Origin: Saprospiraceae bacterium
GTDB lineage: Bacteria; Bacteroidota; Bacteroidia; Chitinophagales; Saprospiraceae
NCBI GenBank assembly: GCA_016710585.1
Contig: JADJVN010000002.1
Span: 1-64,000 of the forward strand
Direction: 5' to 3'
Length of the DNA stretch: 64,000 nucleotides
How positions within the stretch are numbered: the first letter of the stretch is position 1; the number at the start of each line of letters is the position of its first letter. The notes beneath the pieces are model-generated. The model was not told the origin of the DNA and ran no database searches. It saw only the letters and a list, made by a program, of their open reading frames with translations. Made by a program: the position numbers and the translations under genes. Below are positions 63,579-64,000 of the stretch, in pieces.

Positions 63579-64000
63579 ATGAAGTCAATGAAGCAATGGG
63601 GTCAGTTAAAAGGAGAGAACAGTTGGACGATGTTCAAGGTGATCTCAGAATTTGTTGATGGATTCGAGACTCTTAATCGATTGGGACCCTGTGTTTCTAT
63701 TTTTGGTTCTGCTAGAGTCAAGCCCGATCACCCTCATTATCAATTGGCAGAAAAAATTGCAGCGAGACTTACAGAGGAGGGATTTGGTGTGATCACTGGT
63801 GGTGGTCCAGGCATCATGGAAGCTGCAAACAAAGGCGCAAAATTGAATAATGGATTGAGTGTGGGACTGAACATAGATCTGCCTTTTGAACAGAGTAGCA
63901 ATCCTTATATCGATCATGATAAAAATCTAAATCATCGTTTTTTCTTCGTTAGGAAAGTGATGTTTGTAAAATATTCTCAGGCTTTCATTGCATTGCCGGG
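63579..64000 (+). CDS. LOG family (TIGR00730) Rossmann protein, partial at right edge
   Basis: An ATG at 63579 opens a frame that runs off the window (140 codons). SIFGSARVK and GVITGGGPGIMEAANKGA are the hallmark of LOG-like nucleotide 5'-monophosphate phosphoribohydrolases, which release free bases from nucleotides (cytokinin activation in plants). The window ends at the start of the PGGxGTxxE motif (ALPG). No closer role can be given. Confidence 0.85.
   Translation, partial: MKSMKQWGQLKGENSWTMFKVISEFVDGFETLNRLGPCVSIFGSARVKPDHPHYQLAEKIAARLTEEGFGVITGGGPGIMEAANKGAKLNNGLSVGLNIDLPFEQSSNPYIDHDKNLNHRFFFVRKVMFVKYSQAFIALP

Overview
The window is AT-rich (about one third G+C by eye) and reads as a chromosomal segment of a Bacteroidota bacterium, most likely Saprospiraceae or a close relative. 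The evidence is several proteins with type IX secretion (T9SS) C-terminal sorting tails, DUF11/HYR-like/dockerin giant surface proteins, exported TPR-CHAT proteins, DUF2480, a PcrB/GGGP synthase, and TAnnTTTG promoter boxes. No rRNA, tRNA, CRISPR array or phage was seen.

Region 1 (1-21 kb) is accessory and rearranged. It holds a frameshifted T9SS protein, beta-barrel-like lipoproteins, two exported TPR-CHAT (caspase-like) genes and a remnant of a third, a YWKNG-repeat lipoprotein with two decayed copies, and a Reg_prop-type beta-propeller T9SS protein. An IS1634-like insertion sequence (15604-17209) is flanked by about 1.08-kb direct repeats that start and stop exactly at its ends. They look like an extraordinarily long target-site duplication that left both interrupted flanking genes complete. 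A GGGTAC-type motif recurs in the same orientation upstream of seven of these genes. An ECF sigma factor and its membrane partner (21.0-22.6 kb) close this region.

Region 2 (22.6-30.4 kb) is housekeeping. A leftward group holds radA, fumarylacetoacetase and a DUF5691-like gene. A rightward run holds scpB, DUF2480, feoA and feoB.

Region 3 (30.8-50.1 kb) is surface architecture. An OmpA-type protein with thrombospondin-3-like repeats is followed by a giant secreted protein of about 4,250 residues (seven DUF11 repeats, many Cys-rich HYR/Ig-like modules, a dockerin module and a T9SS tail), then a related protein of about 1,340 residues. Each gene ends in a strong intrinsic terminator.

Region 4 (50.3-64 kb) is mostly core functions: OPT transporter, nitroreductase, PcrB, RsgA, pyruvate dehydrogenase E2, another dockerin/T9SS protein, RecR, a glycosyltransferase fusion, an M20 amidohydrolase, a sigma-54-type response regulator and a partial LOG-family gene.

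Many otherwise good genes are broken by single-base indels, mostly in homopolymers. This looks more like long-read consensus error than wholesale gene death, so such genes are annotated as single coding regions with the break positions given.
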